The notes under the pieces: model-generated | Databases searched by the model: none | The model's input: only the letters and a program-made list of their open reading frames with translations | Told to the model about the DNA's origin: nothing | Assembly (NCBI GenBank): GCA_045106475.1 | Contig: JBGCEO010000055.1 | Span: 46,655-110,654, forward strand | Source of the DNA: Granulosicoccus sp045106475 | GTDB taxonomy: Bacteria; Pseudomonadota; Gammaproteobacteria; Granulosicoccales; Granulosicoccaceae | Length of the DNA: 64,000 bases | Reading direction: 5' to 3' | Position numbers and translations under genes: made by a program | Shown: positions 1 through 8,799 of the stretch, piece by piece | Numbering within the stretch: the first letter of the stretch is position 1 | Layout: each line of letters opens with the position of its first letter

Positions 1-948
1 GTTCTTCTGCTTGGCTCTTATTTCACCGGCGTCTATATGTCTGCGCAAGGGTTTTACCGATTCGCTGCGGCAGACTCCGCGTCAGAAGAGTATCGACCTA
101 AAGCCATATCCTATGTCATGGCAGGCGGGCTGTTATCAGCCATCTTCGGACCGCAACTTAACAAACTGGTATTCGATGTTACTTATTTGCCCGTGATGGG
201 GGGCGTTTTCCTGCCCAATCCGTTTCTGGGCACCTACCTGGCCATTATCGCTATCAATCTGATCGGTATGTTTCTGTTTCTGCTGCTGGATCTACCTGAT
301 AGCAAGAAGCACAAAGACGACACAGCACCAACGCTTGTCAGCAGATCGCGACGTGAGCTATTGACCAACCCGACGGTTCGCGTGGCTATTATCTGCGGCA
401 TGGTTACCTATGCACTGATGAATCTTGTCATGACATCCACGCCACTGGCTGTTATTGGCTGTGGCTTTACAAGCGATAATGCCAATGACATTGTCTCAGC
501 ACACGTACTGGCCATGTTTATCCCTTCTTTTTTTACCGGTCATCTCATCGTACGTTTTGGCGCACCGCGAGTTATATCTATGGGCTTGATACTACTTGCA
601 TTCGCAGGATGTGCTGCCTTGATGGATGTGAAGTTGGGTAACTTCTACGCTGCACTGATTCTGCTCGGTCTTGGCTGGAATTTTGGATTTATTGGCGCAA
701 CGAGCTTGCTCTCTACAGCTCACGAACCACATGAACGAGGCAATGCACAGGGGCTCAATGACATGATTGTTTTTGCTTGCGTCACGATCGCCAGCTTGTC
801 TTCCGGTGGGTTGTTGAACTGTTCAGGAGGCACACCGGTAGATGGTTGGAATGCCGTTAACTACGCCATGATCCCATTTCTGTTGTTGGCGGGCGGAGCA
901 TTGGTCTGGTTAACAAAACATAACCGCACAGCACCAGGGCGTGTCTGA
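1..948 (+). CDS. MFS transporter, N-terminus cut by window edge
   Basis: The frame is open to base 1, so the true start lies outside the window and 315 residues of the C-terminal part are seen. The protein is hydrophobic throughout, with about nine membrane segments visible. Its QGFYRFAAAD and KAISYVMAGG stretches are typical of a proteobacterial major facilitator subfamily whose N-terminal half carries these conserved helices. It should be an inner-membrane secondary transporter; the substrate cannot be read. It ends 5 bases before the convergent aminotransferase-like gene. Confident on family, not on substrate. Confidence 0.85.
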   Translation, partial: VLLLGSYFTGVYMSAQGFYRFAAADSASEEYRPKAISYVMAGGLLSAIFGPQLNKLVFDVTYLPVMGGVFLPNPFLGTYLAIIAINLIGMFLFLLLDLPDSKKHKDDTAPTLVSRSRRELLTNPTVRVAIICGMVTYALMNLVMTSTPLAVIGCGFTSDNANDIVSAHVLAMFIPSFFTGHLIVRFGAPRVISMGLILLAFAGCAALMDVKLGNFYAALILLGLGWNFGFIGATSLLSTAHEPHERGNAQGLNDMIVFACVTIASLSSGGLLNCSGGTPVDGWNAVNYAMIPFLLLAGGALVWLTKHNRTAPGRV

Positions 949-953
949 CTATA

Positions 954-983
954 TTAGCCGTTCATTTCATTCATAACGGCTAA
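954..983. terminator. Inverted repeat at the junction of two convergent genes
   Basis: TTAGCCGTT (954-962) and AACGGCTAA (975-983) form a perfect 9-bp stem with a 12-base loop. It overlaps the stop codon of the minus-strand gene and lies just past the stop of the MFS gene. The following bases on the plus strand are A/T rich but lack a clean T run, so bidirectional termination is an inference. Confidence 0.35.
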
Positions 984-2207
984 AAATTTCGCCACCTCCT
1001 GTGTTGAATTGTAGTGACACATCGACACCCTGACACAACTGTCAAGGTTTAACGGATCAAGAATGTTACCGGAGTAGTGATCCGCCTTGCGCAAGTGAGT
1101 TCTGATACCTTCATTGTTCAATTGCTTTACAACGTCTGCTGAAGCAACACCTGTAATCGTAAGCGATACCAATCCCTCTCGAGCAGGGTTATCCACGCCG
1201 CCGATAATAACGACCTTATCCAGATCGGCCAAACCACGCAGATTCCCTATCCCGTGGATCATCGCATCTGTCAGCTGCTTTTCATGCGCTTTTATCGCGC
1301 TGGCAGCCGCTTTGAATCTATCTTGTCTATTCTGACCGCCTCCCACTTGCTCACCCAGCCATTCGAAGTAGTCAACCACATCAGTCAAGGTGGCATATGA
1401 GCCAGTATCGCGGGTACCCATCTCCCAGTTGTCAGCGGGACCATTGATCAGATTATTGTGCGGCAAGCTACTTAATTTATCGGATATCCAGGCTAGGCCA
1501 AAACCGTGACGCGAAAATACCTTATAGGGCGAAATGACATAGCCATCTACATCGTAGCTGGCGAGATCCATACCTCCATGAGCGGCATGCTGGATGCCAT
1601 CAACAATAATGATGCACTCTGGTGCAACCATACGAATTGCCTTGGCACACGCCGCTACGTCAACACTCATGCCGGTAACCGGTGACGTATGTAGAATCGT
1701 TGCGACCCTGGTATCCTCTGTCACATGCTCTGCATAGGCTTCCGGCGTAACGGTGCCAGTCGCATCATCATGCGCCACCATTATGTGCCGTTGACCCGCA
1801 ATGCCTGCCCATCGTTCGCACGCTGATCGCGTAGCCGGATGCTCTAGAGTTGAACCGAGCACTACCCCGCCTTTTTCGGTACCCAGGCAGGCATTCATGA
1901 TTAGCCTAAACAGCAGTTCGGTGCCACTCTCACCGACGAAGAATTGACCGCCTTCAGCATTCATAAAGGCTCGCATATCGTCCTTGGCCTTGTTAATCAC
2001 CCGCACCAGTTCATGACTGCCTGGATTATCCCGGCCCTGGTTGTCCGGTATTGCCGCATAGTCTGTCGAGGTGCTAACCACAGATTTCAGGGTCAGAGCG
2101 CCACCTGCGTTTTCAAAAAAAACTCGTTTACCCTGCTGGGGACATTCATCGACCTGAGCAAATCGATCTCTTACTTGTTGCAGTAGTGGCTCATCGATCG
2201 TGTGCAT
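954..2207 (-). CDS. Cysteine desulfurase-like class V aminotransferase
   Basis: 417-residue PLP-dependent enzyme of the class V fold. The VDGIQHAAHGG segment matches the cofactor-binding Asp region. The SPYKVFSRHGFG segment holds the Schiff-base lysine and resembles the cysteine desulfurase-like (TIGR01976-type) branch rather than IscS/SufS. No iron-sulfur assembly partner is adjacent. The neighbours are a convergent MFS exporter and a divergent hipBA pair, which says little about substrate. Related families include isopenicillin-N epimerase-like proteins and selenocysteine lyases, so the reaction is left open. Confidence 0.8.
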   Translation of the reverse strand: MHTIDEPLLQQVRDRFAQVDECPQQGKRVFFENAGGALTLKSVVSTSTDYAAIPDNQGRDNPGSHELVRVINKAKDDMRAFMNAEGGQFFVGESGTELLFRLIMNACLGTEKGGVVLGSTLEHPATRSACERWAGIAGQRHIMVAHDDATGTVTPEAYAEHVTEDTRVATILHTSPVTGMSVDVAACAKAIRMVAPECIIIVDGIQHAAHGGMDLASYDVDGYVISPYKVFSRHGFGLAWISDKLSSLPHNNLINGPADNWEMGTRDTGSYATLTDVVDYFEWLGEQVGGGQNRQDRFKAAASAIKAHEKQLTDAMIHGIGNLRGLADLDKVVIIGGVDNPAREGLVSLTITGVASADVVKQLNNEGIRTHLRKADHYSGNILDPLNLDSCVRVSMCHYNSTQEVAKFLAVMNEMNG

Positions 2208-2349
2208 AACTTTCTCTAATAAAACCTAAGGACCGTAAGGATTAGCTCGGACACTTTATGTCTACGCGCTGCGCTACACCCAACCCGGGCGCCGCCCATC
2301 TTACCCATTTCAAGAATATTAGTGCTGATCGATAGCGATATTCCAATTG

Positions 2350-2411
2350 TCCCGAACGGGATGAAATACTGTATCTGAATCAATTAGCCATCAAAATAGT
2401 ACCGAAAGGGT
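2350..2411. promoter_or_regulatory. Two CCGAA-type palindromes upstream of hipB, candidate operators
   Basis: TCCCGAACGGGA (2350-2361) is a 12-base near-perfect palindrome. A related copy, TACCGAAAGGGT, starts exactly 50 bases downstream at 2400. Both lie 58 to 119 bases in front of the antitoxin gene. HipB-type antitoxins are known to repress their own operon by binding several spaced palindromes, so these are plausible operators; binding itself is inferred. Confidence 0.45.
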
Positions 2412-2468
2412 TTATTATTCATCTATTGGCTCGATTTCTGCCATAATAGACCCGATGAGGACTATTTT

Positions 2469-2693
2469 ATGACCAAGATAACTGACGTAAAAATGCTCGG
2501 CGAACTGATCCGCGCAGAGCGCAAAAGACAAAAGGTTACCCAAATCGAGTTAGCTGCACTCGCTGGGGTTGGCGCACGTTTCTTGCGCGAATTGGAGCAT
2601 GGCAAGGAAAGTTGCCAGCTGGGTAGAACGTTTAATGTACTTTCAACGCTGGGAATTTCAATCGATGCGGTAACTCGAGCCCATTCAAAATGA
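2469..2693 (+). CDS. hipB: HipB-like antitoxin, HTH Xre-type regulator
   Basis: 74-residue protein that is almost entirely one helix-turn-helix of the Cro/C1 type: LGELIRAERKRQKVTQIELA followed by a recognition-helix region and FLRELEHGK. It lacks the long C-terminal tail of E. coli HipB and matches the short y4mF-type antitoxins paired with HipA kinases. A GAGG ribosome site lies 8 bases before the ATG. Its stop overlaps the start of hipA (ATGA), so the two are translationally coupled. Expected role: neutralise HipA and repress the operon. Confidence 0.85.
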   Translation: MTKITDVKMLGELIRAERKRQKVTQIELAALAGVGARFLRELEHGKESCQLGRTFNVLSTLGISIDAVTRAHSK

Positions 2694-3949
2694 GTCGCTG
2701 CCTGGACGTTTACTTGCGCAATCAGCAGGTTGGTGTGTTGGAACAGGACGATGACGCCAATCTTAACTTCACCTACAGCGAAGAATATTTGGCCTTGGAT
2801 ACATCGAAAGCGATTTCCGTTTCGATGCCACTTGCCAATACTACCTACAGTAATGCTGTTGCCAGGCCCTATTTTTCGGGCCTGTTACCCGATGAATCTG
2901 CACGCACAAGACTCGCAGCCGCTCTGGGCGTTTCAGATACCAATGCATTCGGAATGCTGGAAATCATAGGTGGAGAGTGTGCGGGTGCATTGGCTTTGTA
3001 TGCGCAAAAGCAACCCAGACCAGGACCTCAAACAGCCGATGAAATTCTTGATGAAAAACAACTCAGCGCGTTGCTACAGGAGCTGCGCGGCAACCCCTTA
3101 CTCGGTGGTCGTAACGATATACGACTCTCGTTGGCCGGCGCACAAGATAAATTAGCGGTCAACATTCATGACGGAAAAATAGCCATAGTTAAAAACGGCG
3201 AACCCACCACGCATATCCTCAAACCCAGCATAGAAGGCCTGGATGGCACCGCTCAGAACGAAGTTTTTTGCATGCTACTGGCAGCGCGGGTAGGACTGAC
3301 AGCGCCGGAGGTGCAATTTTCGACTGCCGGGTCAGCAGCTTATATTCTAATCAAGCGCTTTGATCGTCAACAGCTGGCTGGTGAGCCTGTGCAGCGATTG
3401 CACCAGGAAGATTTCTGCCAGGCCTTAAGCGTTCCACCTGAGCTCAAGTATGAAGATGAAGGCGGACCAAGCATCGAACAGTCATTAGGTCTTATCCAGC
3501 GAGTGGTTGAACAACCGGCCGCTGATCGATTGAAATTTCTGCAAACGCAAATTTTTCATTATCTGGTAGGTAACGCAGATGCTCATGCAAAGAACTACGC
3601 GCTGCTGTATCCAATGGAATCGAACGCCCCATCACTTGCACCGCTCTACGATGTGGTTTGCACAGCGAGCTACCCTGCATTGACCAAAAAATTCGCGATG
3701 CGAATTGGTGGTAGAAACATTGCAGATACCATTACTCTGACACACTGGTTGTCACTAGTTCCCAATACTAAAGCGTCCCACCAACTGTTGATCAGACAAA
3801 TTACAAGCCTGGCACAGGCTATTGTTCCTGAGGCTGAAAAACTGTTATCTGAATCCAAACAATTGGGTTTCAATCACAAGATTCTGACCGTAGTTAATAA
3901 AATTATAAAGTCGCGTGCAAAGATGCTTCTGCAGAGTGTTGCGGTATGA
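2690..3949 (+). CDS. hipA: HipA-family serine/threonine kinase toxin
   Basis: 419 residues, close to the usual 420 to 440. An N-terminal HipA domain with FSGLLPDES at about 62-70 is followed by a kinase domain. Visible kinase elements are SLAGAQDKLAV (147-157), the flexible loop whose serine is autophosphorylated in E. coli HipA; ILIKRFDR near 220; the catalytic GNADAHAKNY (294-303) with Asp297; and the metal-binding PLYDVV with Asp321. All key residues look intact, so the toxin should be active. E. coli HipA phosphorylates glutamyl-tRNA synthetase; the target of this homologue is not known. Confidence 0.88.
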   Translation: MSRCLDVYLRNQQVGVLEQDDDANLNFTYSEEYLALDTSKAISVSMPLANTTYSNAVARPYFSGLLPDESARTRLAAALGVSDTNAFGMLEIIGGECAGALALYAQKQPRPGPQTADEILDEKQLSALLQELRGNPLLGGRNDIRLSLAGAQDKLAVNIHDGKIAIVKNGEPTTHILKPSIEGLDGTAQNEVFCMLLAARVGLTAPEVQFSTAGSAAYILIKRFDRQQLAGEPVQRLHQEDFCQALSVPPELKYEDEGGPSIEQSLGLIQRVVEQPAADRLKFLQTQIFHYLVGNADAHAKNYALLYPMESNAPSLAPLYDVVCTASYPALTKKFAMRIGGRNIADTITLTHWLSLVPNTKASHQLLIRQITSLAQAIVPEAEKLLSESKQLGFNHKILTVVNKIIKSRAKMLLQSVAV

Positions 3950-4000
3950 CGTAGCAACAGCACAGCAGTATCACGAAGCCCGCTAGAAAAACGGTATATG

Positions 4001-5320
4001 CTATAGCACCGCATCCACAGCTGATTTCAGGCACGTCAGGGCATGTTCGAGCTCATCGTCTGTCGCAATAAACGGCGGTGCTAATAAAATATGATCCCCG
4101 TTTTTACCGTCGCGCGTGCCCGGCATCTGATAACAGGCCAAACCTGCCTCGAACGCTGCTTTTTTTACTTTGGCGGCCACCTTCATCTCACTGTCGAAAG
4201 GTACTTTGGTGCCTCGATCTGACACGAACTCCAGCCCCCAGAAAAAACCACGCCCTCTGATATCACCTATATGAGGGTGCTGACCAAAATGTGATTGTAA
4301 TCGGGTCTGTAGAAATTCGGCACGCCGATGAACAGAAGCGATCAAATCCCGCTCTAGTAACTCAGTTAGTACGGCCAGTGCGGCAGCCGCTGCAATTGGA
4401 TGTCCCAGGTAGGTGTGCCCGTGTTGAAAAAACCCGGAACCATTGGCAACAGCATCATATATCGTTGAGGTACAGAGCATGGCACCTATGGGTTGATATC
4501 CGGCACCCAACCCCTTGGCGATACAGACTATATCCGGATTAACAGCCTCTGCTTCACAGGCATACAAATACCCGGTTCTGCCCATACCGCACATCACCTC
4601 ATCGAGTATCAGTAGTACACCATACCGATCACAAATTTCTCGCACTTGTTTAAAGTAGCCTTCAACCGGGGGAACGGCTCCCAATGTGGCACCCACAACG
4701 GGTTCAGCTAGAAACGCCATGACCGAATCAGGACCGAGACGAAGAATTTCTGTTTCCAGCTCTTGCGCAACGCGCAAGCCATACTCTATTGCAGTTTCAT
4801 TCTGATGACGCTCCGCATACTCGTAACAAGGCGCAATATGACTGACATCAACCAGCAAAGGAGCAAACTGTTCGCGCCGCCAGGCGTTGCCTCCAACAGC
4901 CAGAGCGCCCAGAGTATTACCGTGATAGCTTTGCCTACGAGCAATAAGGTGCTTTCGCTGTGGTTCGCCACGTTCAACATGGTATTGGCGAGCAAGCTTT
5001 AGAGCACTTTCGACAGCTTCTGAACCGCCTGACACAAAGTAAACACGATCCAGATCACCCGGAGCATGCTTGATCAGCAAATCTGCCAGACGCTCTGCGG
5101 GTTCTGAAGTAAAAAAACCGGTATGGGCATAGGCCAGTTGTTCGACTTGTTCTTTGATCGCCTCCTTTACACGTTCATTGCTGTGCCCCAGGCAGGATAC
5201 AGCGGCTCCACCTGAGCCATCAAAATACCGTTTGCCAGCTTGATCGATTAGAAAGCAACCATCGCCTGCAACCGCTGTTGGGAATGCAGTATGACAATCT
5301 CGCGCAAATACATGTGACAT
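4001..5320 (-). CDS. Class III (omega-type) aminotransferase
   Basis: 439-residue PLP enzyme with the family hallmarks. GGSEAVESALKLARQY is the cofactor phosphate site, LLILDEVMCGMGRTG holds the ring-stacking Asp, and AKGLGAGYQPIGAM holds the Schiff-base lysine. Such enzymes move an amino group from an omega-amino acid, diamine or beta-amino acid to pyruvate or 2-oxoglutarate. It lies 103 bases downstream of the dimethylglycine dehydrogenase-like gene, and that gap contains a palindrome matching one near the RpiR regulator, which suggests common control. The substrate is unknown; DoeD-like diaminobutyrate transaminase is one possibility given doeAB elsewhere in the window. Confidence 0.82.
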   Translation of the reverse strand: MSHVFARDCHTAFPTAVAGDGCFLIDQAGKRYFDGSGGAAVSCLGHSNERVKEAIKEQVEQLAYAHTGFFTSEPAERLADLLIKHAPGDLDRVYFVSGGSEAVESALKLARQYHVERGEPQRKHLIARRQSYHGNTLGALAVGGNAWRREQFAPLLVDVSHIAPCYEYAERHQNETAIEYGLRVAQELETEILRLGPDSVMAFLAEPVVGATLGAVPPVEGYFKQVREICDRYGVLLILDEVMCGMGRTGYLYACEAEAVNPDIVCIAKGLGAGYQPIGAMLCTSTIYDAVANGSGFFQHGHTYLGHPIAAAAALAVLTELLERDLIASVHRRAEFLQTRLQSHFGQHPHIGDIRGRGFFWGLEFVSDRGTKVPFDSEMKVAAKVKKAAFEAGLACYQMPGTRDGKNGDHILLAPPFIATDDELEHALTCLKSAVDAVL

Positions 5321-5347
5321 AGGTGTTTACCGGTGAAAACAGTGCAA

Positions 5348-5363
5348 TGAAACAGGTGTTTCA
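5348..5363. promoter_or_regulatory. Perfect palindrome, candidate RpiR operator
   Basis: TGAAACAGGTGTTTCA is a perfect 7-2-7 inverted repeat, 28 bases upstream of the aminotransferase start on the minus strand. It shares the TGAAAC/GTTTCA half-sites of the palindrome at 7909-7925, with a spacer one base shorter. Confidence 0.55.
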
Positions 5364-5423
5364 GGCCATTCAATTACTTGGTTCTAAAAACTTGTAAAGG
5401 TGCATCAAAAACCCTTATGGACG

Positions 5424-7841
5424 CTAGAGCTTCATCCTGCTGCCAGACGGGTCAAACAATACTGAATCAGAAATGCTGGCGTTAAACCCTTGCCTGGCTA
5501 GGTCCAGCTCCACGCGACTACCACTGTCTAGCGGCTCTATGAGTTGGGCCAACGCTACGGGTTTACCCAACCTGTACCCAAAAGAACAGGATGTGGTTTT
5601 CCCCACTATACGGCCGTTAAAAATTATTGGCTCGTGTCCTATAGGTACAGCATTGACATCATCCAGGGCAACGGAAACAACACGTAGATAAGGTAGAGAA
5701 TCTATTCCTTCTGCCAAGGCCTCGTAACCGACAAATCCTCCGCCTTTACGCATAAACTTATCAAGACCCGCCTGAGCAGGCGTAACATCTGAATCAAGTT
5801 CATGGCCCATGGCACGAAAACCTTTTTCGATGCGCATGGAGGTTTGTGCGAAGAGACCTGCCGGTTTTGCACCTGCAGCAACTAGCTGTTTGAATAGACT
5901 AACCGAGTGTTCGACCTTACAGCTAATTTCCCAACCGTACTCTCCGACATAGGACATTCGAGACACCTGCACCGGTACACCTCCAAGCATACCCGTTGCA
6001 TGTTTGAAATAAGCGATCTGTTCAAAACCACCTTCTAGCTTACCGATAATGGACGCAGCCTCCGGCCCCATCAATGCCAATACCGCGTACTGTTCTGTGA
6101 CATCCACCACGCTCACATCAAACACCTTTGCACGCGAACTTACTGCATCGCGTTTAATGGCACGCGTAAACCAGGCCAGATCGCGTCTAATCGAGCTGGT
6201 ACCAACAAACAGGCGATAGTGATTCTGCGAGAGCCTAAGGGCTGTCAAATCACTCTCGAAGGTACCCTTGTTGTTTAATACAGCACTGTAGATCACCGAA
6301 CCTGGCGCACGATTCATATAACCAGCACAAGTGTGCATAAGAAAAGCTTCTGCCTCAGGCCCGATAACATCGATTTTACCAAACGTTGATAAGTCGAAAA
6401 CGGCAGCGTATTCATGCGCTGCCATTACCTCATCTTGCACCGTTGAAAACCAGTCTGGACGTCCAAACGTTAATCCCGGTTGCTCCTTTGCGTTAAAGTA
6501 CAGAGGCCGTTCCCAACCATACATTTGACCGGTATAGGCCTGATGCTTTGTAAACGCCTGTTGGAGCGGATGCTCTCTAAGGTGCCTTGCGGTTTTAAAC
6601 TGCTTTGCCGGGTACGCGATATCATAGTGCGATCCAAGAATTTCCGGTGTTCTGGCCATTAGATGCTCAATGGAATTAAATACTGGAGCAAACCGCTTGG
6701 CATCCGCTTCACCTAAATCGTAACAAGGTCCACCATTGACGATGCAATTCGCCAGGTTCATTCCTGCTCCTCCGCCTGATGCGAGTCCCACTGAATTCAT
6801 ACCGCATCCGAGAAACAGTCCTCTCGTTTCCGCTGTCTCTCCCAGCATGAAGGTACCATCGGGAGTAAAACTCTCAGGACCGTTTAACAACATCTTGACC
6901 TCGGCATCGGCGAGAACTGGCAAACGATGCAGAGCGTGTTCCATCATTGGCTCAAAGTGATCCCAATCCTCTGGCAGCAGGCCAAACTCGAAACTGCTAT
7001 CGAGAACTCCTGGTTTGATGGGTTTTGCGTTTGGCTCAAAGCAACCCACCAGTAAACCACCTGAGTCATCGCGAATATACAAATGGCTGTCATGATCAGA
7101 CAGTGTCGGGGTATTACCCGTTATGCCTTCGATCGGTTTGGTCAGTAAATAGAAATGTTCACACGCAAGAAGAGGAACAGCAGCACCAGCCATCGCCCCC
7201 ACCTCTCTGGACCACAGGCCCGCACAGAGTGCAATAGCATCGCACTTAATAGTGCCTGCTTCTGTTTCGACACCACGAATTCGATTGTTATCAGTGATTA
7301 CGCCGGTAACACCCGTGTTTTCAAACAGTCGAGCCCCCTGCCTCTTTGCGGCTCTGACCAGTGCAGCACAGACATCACTGGGTGACACTCGACCATCGTC
7401 GGGAGACCATACCGCACCCAATACATCATCGCCGTGCATCAGTGGCCAGCGCTCTTTTGCCTCTGCTGCCGACACTGAAGTTGCTCTAACGCCGTAAGCC
7501 TGAGCCAGTGCTTCCTGTCGTTTTATGTGGATTAAACGATCGGCCTGAGTCGCTATTGATAAAGAGCCTTCTTGAATCCAGCCCACAGATAGACCGGTTT
7601 CAGCTTCCAGCTGACTATAGAGATCAACCGAATACTGGATCATTCGTGTGAGGTTTCTGGAATGCCGTAGTGCACGAACCTGGGCAGCAGAATGCCAGGT
7701 GGTACCCGACGTTAGTTTGTTTCGCTCTAGCAAAACAGCATCGGTCACACCCAGTTTCGCCAGATGATAAAGGGTCGAACATCCCATAACACCACCGCCA
7801 ATAACAATCACTGACGCATGAGAAGGAAGCGTGTCTGCCAT
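5424..7841 (-). CDS. Dimethylglycine/sarcosine dehydrogenase-like FAD and GcvT-domain protein
   Basis: 805 residues in two parts. The N-terminal DAO-type FAD domain has VIVIGGGVMGCSTLYHLAK at 11-29 and the GTTWHSA motif, whose histidine carries covalent FAD in the mammalian dimethylglycine and sarcosine dehydrogenases. The C-terminal half is a GcvT-like aminomethyltransferase domain that passes the released C1 unit to tetrahydrofolate. The length fits this two-domain family. The reaction is probably oxidative N-demethylation of a secondary or tertiary amine. The gene is divergent from the RpiR regulator and shares its 83-base promoter region. Confidence 0.85.
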   Translation of the reverse strand: MADTLPSHASVIVIGGGVMGCSTLYHLAKLGVTDAVLLERNKLTSGTTWHSAAQVRALRHSRNLTRMIQYSVDLYSQLEAETGLSVGWIQEGSLSIATQADRLIHIKRQEALAQAYGVRATSVSAAEAKERWPLMHGDDVLGAVWSPDDGRVSPSDVCAALVRAAKRQGARLFENTGVTGVITDNNRIRGVETEAGTIKCDAIALCAGLWSREVGAMAGAAVPLLACEHFYLLTKPIEGITGNTPTLSDHDSHLYIRDDSGGLLVGCFEPNAKPIKPGVLDSSFEFGLLPEDWDHFEPMMEHALHRLPVLADAEVKMLLNGPESFTPDGTFMLGETAETRGLFLGCGMNSVGLASGGGAGMNLANCIVNGGPCYDLGEADAKRFAPVFNSIEHLMARTPEILGSHYDIAYPAKQFKTARHLREHPLQQAFTKHQAYTGQMYGWERPLYFNAKEQPGLTFGRPDWFSTVQDEVMAAHEYAAVFDLSTFGKIDVIGPEAEAFLMHTCAGYMNRAPGSVIYSAVLNNKGTFESDLTALRLSQNHYRLFVGTSSIRRDLAWFTRAIKRDAVSSRAKVFDVSVVDVTEQYAVLALMGPEAASIIGKLEGGFEQIAYFKHATGMLGGVPVQVSRMSYVGEYGWEISCKVEHSVSLFKQLVAAGAKPAGLFAQTSMRIEKGFRAMGHELDSDVTPAQAGLDKFMRKGGGFVGYEALAEGIDSLPYLRVVSVALDDVNAVPIGHEPIIFNGRIVGKTTSCSFGYRLGKPVALAQLIEPLDSGSRVELDLARQGFNASISDSVLFDPSGSRMKL

Positions 7842-7908
7842 ACGAGCTCCTGAAACTACTGAATCAATTGAAACATATAATTCAACACTTGACTACTATT
7901 AAAACATT

Positions 7909-7925
7909 TGAAACACTGCGTTTCA
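7909..7925. promoter_or_regulatory. Palindrome at the rpiR-like start, candidate autoregulatory operator
   Basis: TGAAACACTGCGTTTCA is a perfect 6-5-6 inverted repeat. Two further direct TGAAAC half-sites occur at 7851-7856 and 7869-7874 in the same divergent promoter region. Its position between the flavoenzyme gene and the regulator, overlapping the preferred ATG of the regulator, suits autorepression with control of both directions. A matching site lies at 5348. Confidence 0.55.
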
Positions 7926-8797
7926 TGCACAAATCTGCCAATACCCTTTCCGTTCAAGCCTCCATTACCGAAAACTACGGCAACCTAAGTGCTGCGCTGC
8001 AGTTAGCAGCCGATTTCATGATCAAGAACAACTTCGACATTGCCACTCGATCGTTACGTTCAGTTGCATTGGAAAGCGAACTATCGCCATCAAGCTTTTC
8101 CAGGCTGGCACGGGCCATTGGCTTTAAGGACTATGAGCAACTTCGAGAACGGGCACGCGAAGAACTGGCAAGCAGTGCTAATCGATTTTCAACCAAGGCA
8201 AGCCAGTTGCGAGATGATGCTGAATTGCCGCTTCTTCCGCGTCAGGTCAGTGCCTGCATGACCAACATCCAGTCACTACTTACCGACATTGATGACGCCG
8301 ATCTAGAGTCGGCTGTCGAAACACTCTCCAAGGCTAGAAGCGTCACCATAATCGGCGCATTGGGTTCCGCAGGTTTTGCAGAATACTTCGCTTATCTAAC
8401 AAGCTGGTTTGATGGACGCTGGACTGTGGCTGGCAGAAACGGTGTAACTCTAGCCAGCTCGCTTATGAGACTACAAGATAAGGATGCCGTCATCGTGATT
8501 TCCAAATCTCCTTACGCAAAACGTTCGGTGCTCGCCACGCAAATGGCGGCAGAAAGGAAGGCCAAGGTGATTGTACTCACCGATAGTCATGCCTTCCCGG
8601 GTTTGAAAGATGCACAGCATGTGTTTATTCAACAAATAGAGAGCCCACAGTTTTTCTCATCGTATGCCGCAACGCTGGTTCTTATAGAAACACTCGTCGG
8701 CATGCTGGTAGCGCGGGCAGGTTCTGATGCAGTACAACAGATTAAAATGACAGTCGAACAAAACAGTCGACTTGAAGAGTTCTCGGCAACCTCATAA
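7925..8797 (+). CDS. RpiR-family transcriptional regulator (HTH plus SIS)
   Basis: An N-terminal HTH_6 domain (SLRSVALESELSPSSFSRLA, then AIGFKDYEQLRE) is followed by a SIS sugar-isomerase-type sensor domain (about residues 100-240, with VTIIGALGSAG and VIVISKSPYAKRS). I place the start at the ATG giving 290 residues, the usual family length. An in-frame TTG at 7868 would add 19 residues without homology and leave only 26 bases to the divergent gene. Neither start has a strong ribosome site. SIS domains usually sense phosphosugars, but RpiR proteins also control amine and amino-acid catabolism, as the neighbours suggest here. The next gene begins 2 bases after its stop. Confidence 0.85.
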   Translation: MHKSANTLSVQASITENYGNLSAALQLAADFMIKNNFDIATRSLRSVALESELSPSSFSRLARAIGFKDYEQLRERAREELASSANRFSTKASQLRDDAELPLLPRQVSACMTNIQSLLTDIDDADLESAVETLSKARSVTIIGALGSAGFAEYFAYLTSWFDGRWTVAGRNGVTLASSLMRLQDKDAVIVISKSPYAKRSVLATQMAAERKAKVIVLTDSHAFPGLKDAQHVFIQQIESPQFFSSYAATLVLIETLVGMLVARAGSDAVQQIKMTVEQNSRLEEFSATS

Positions 8798-8799
8798 AA

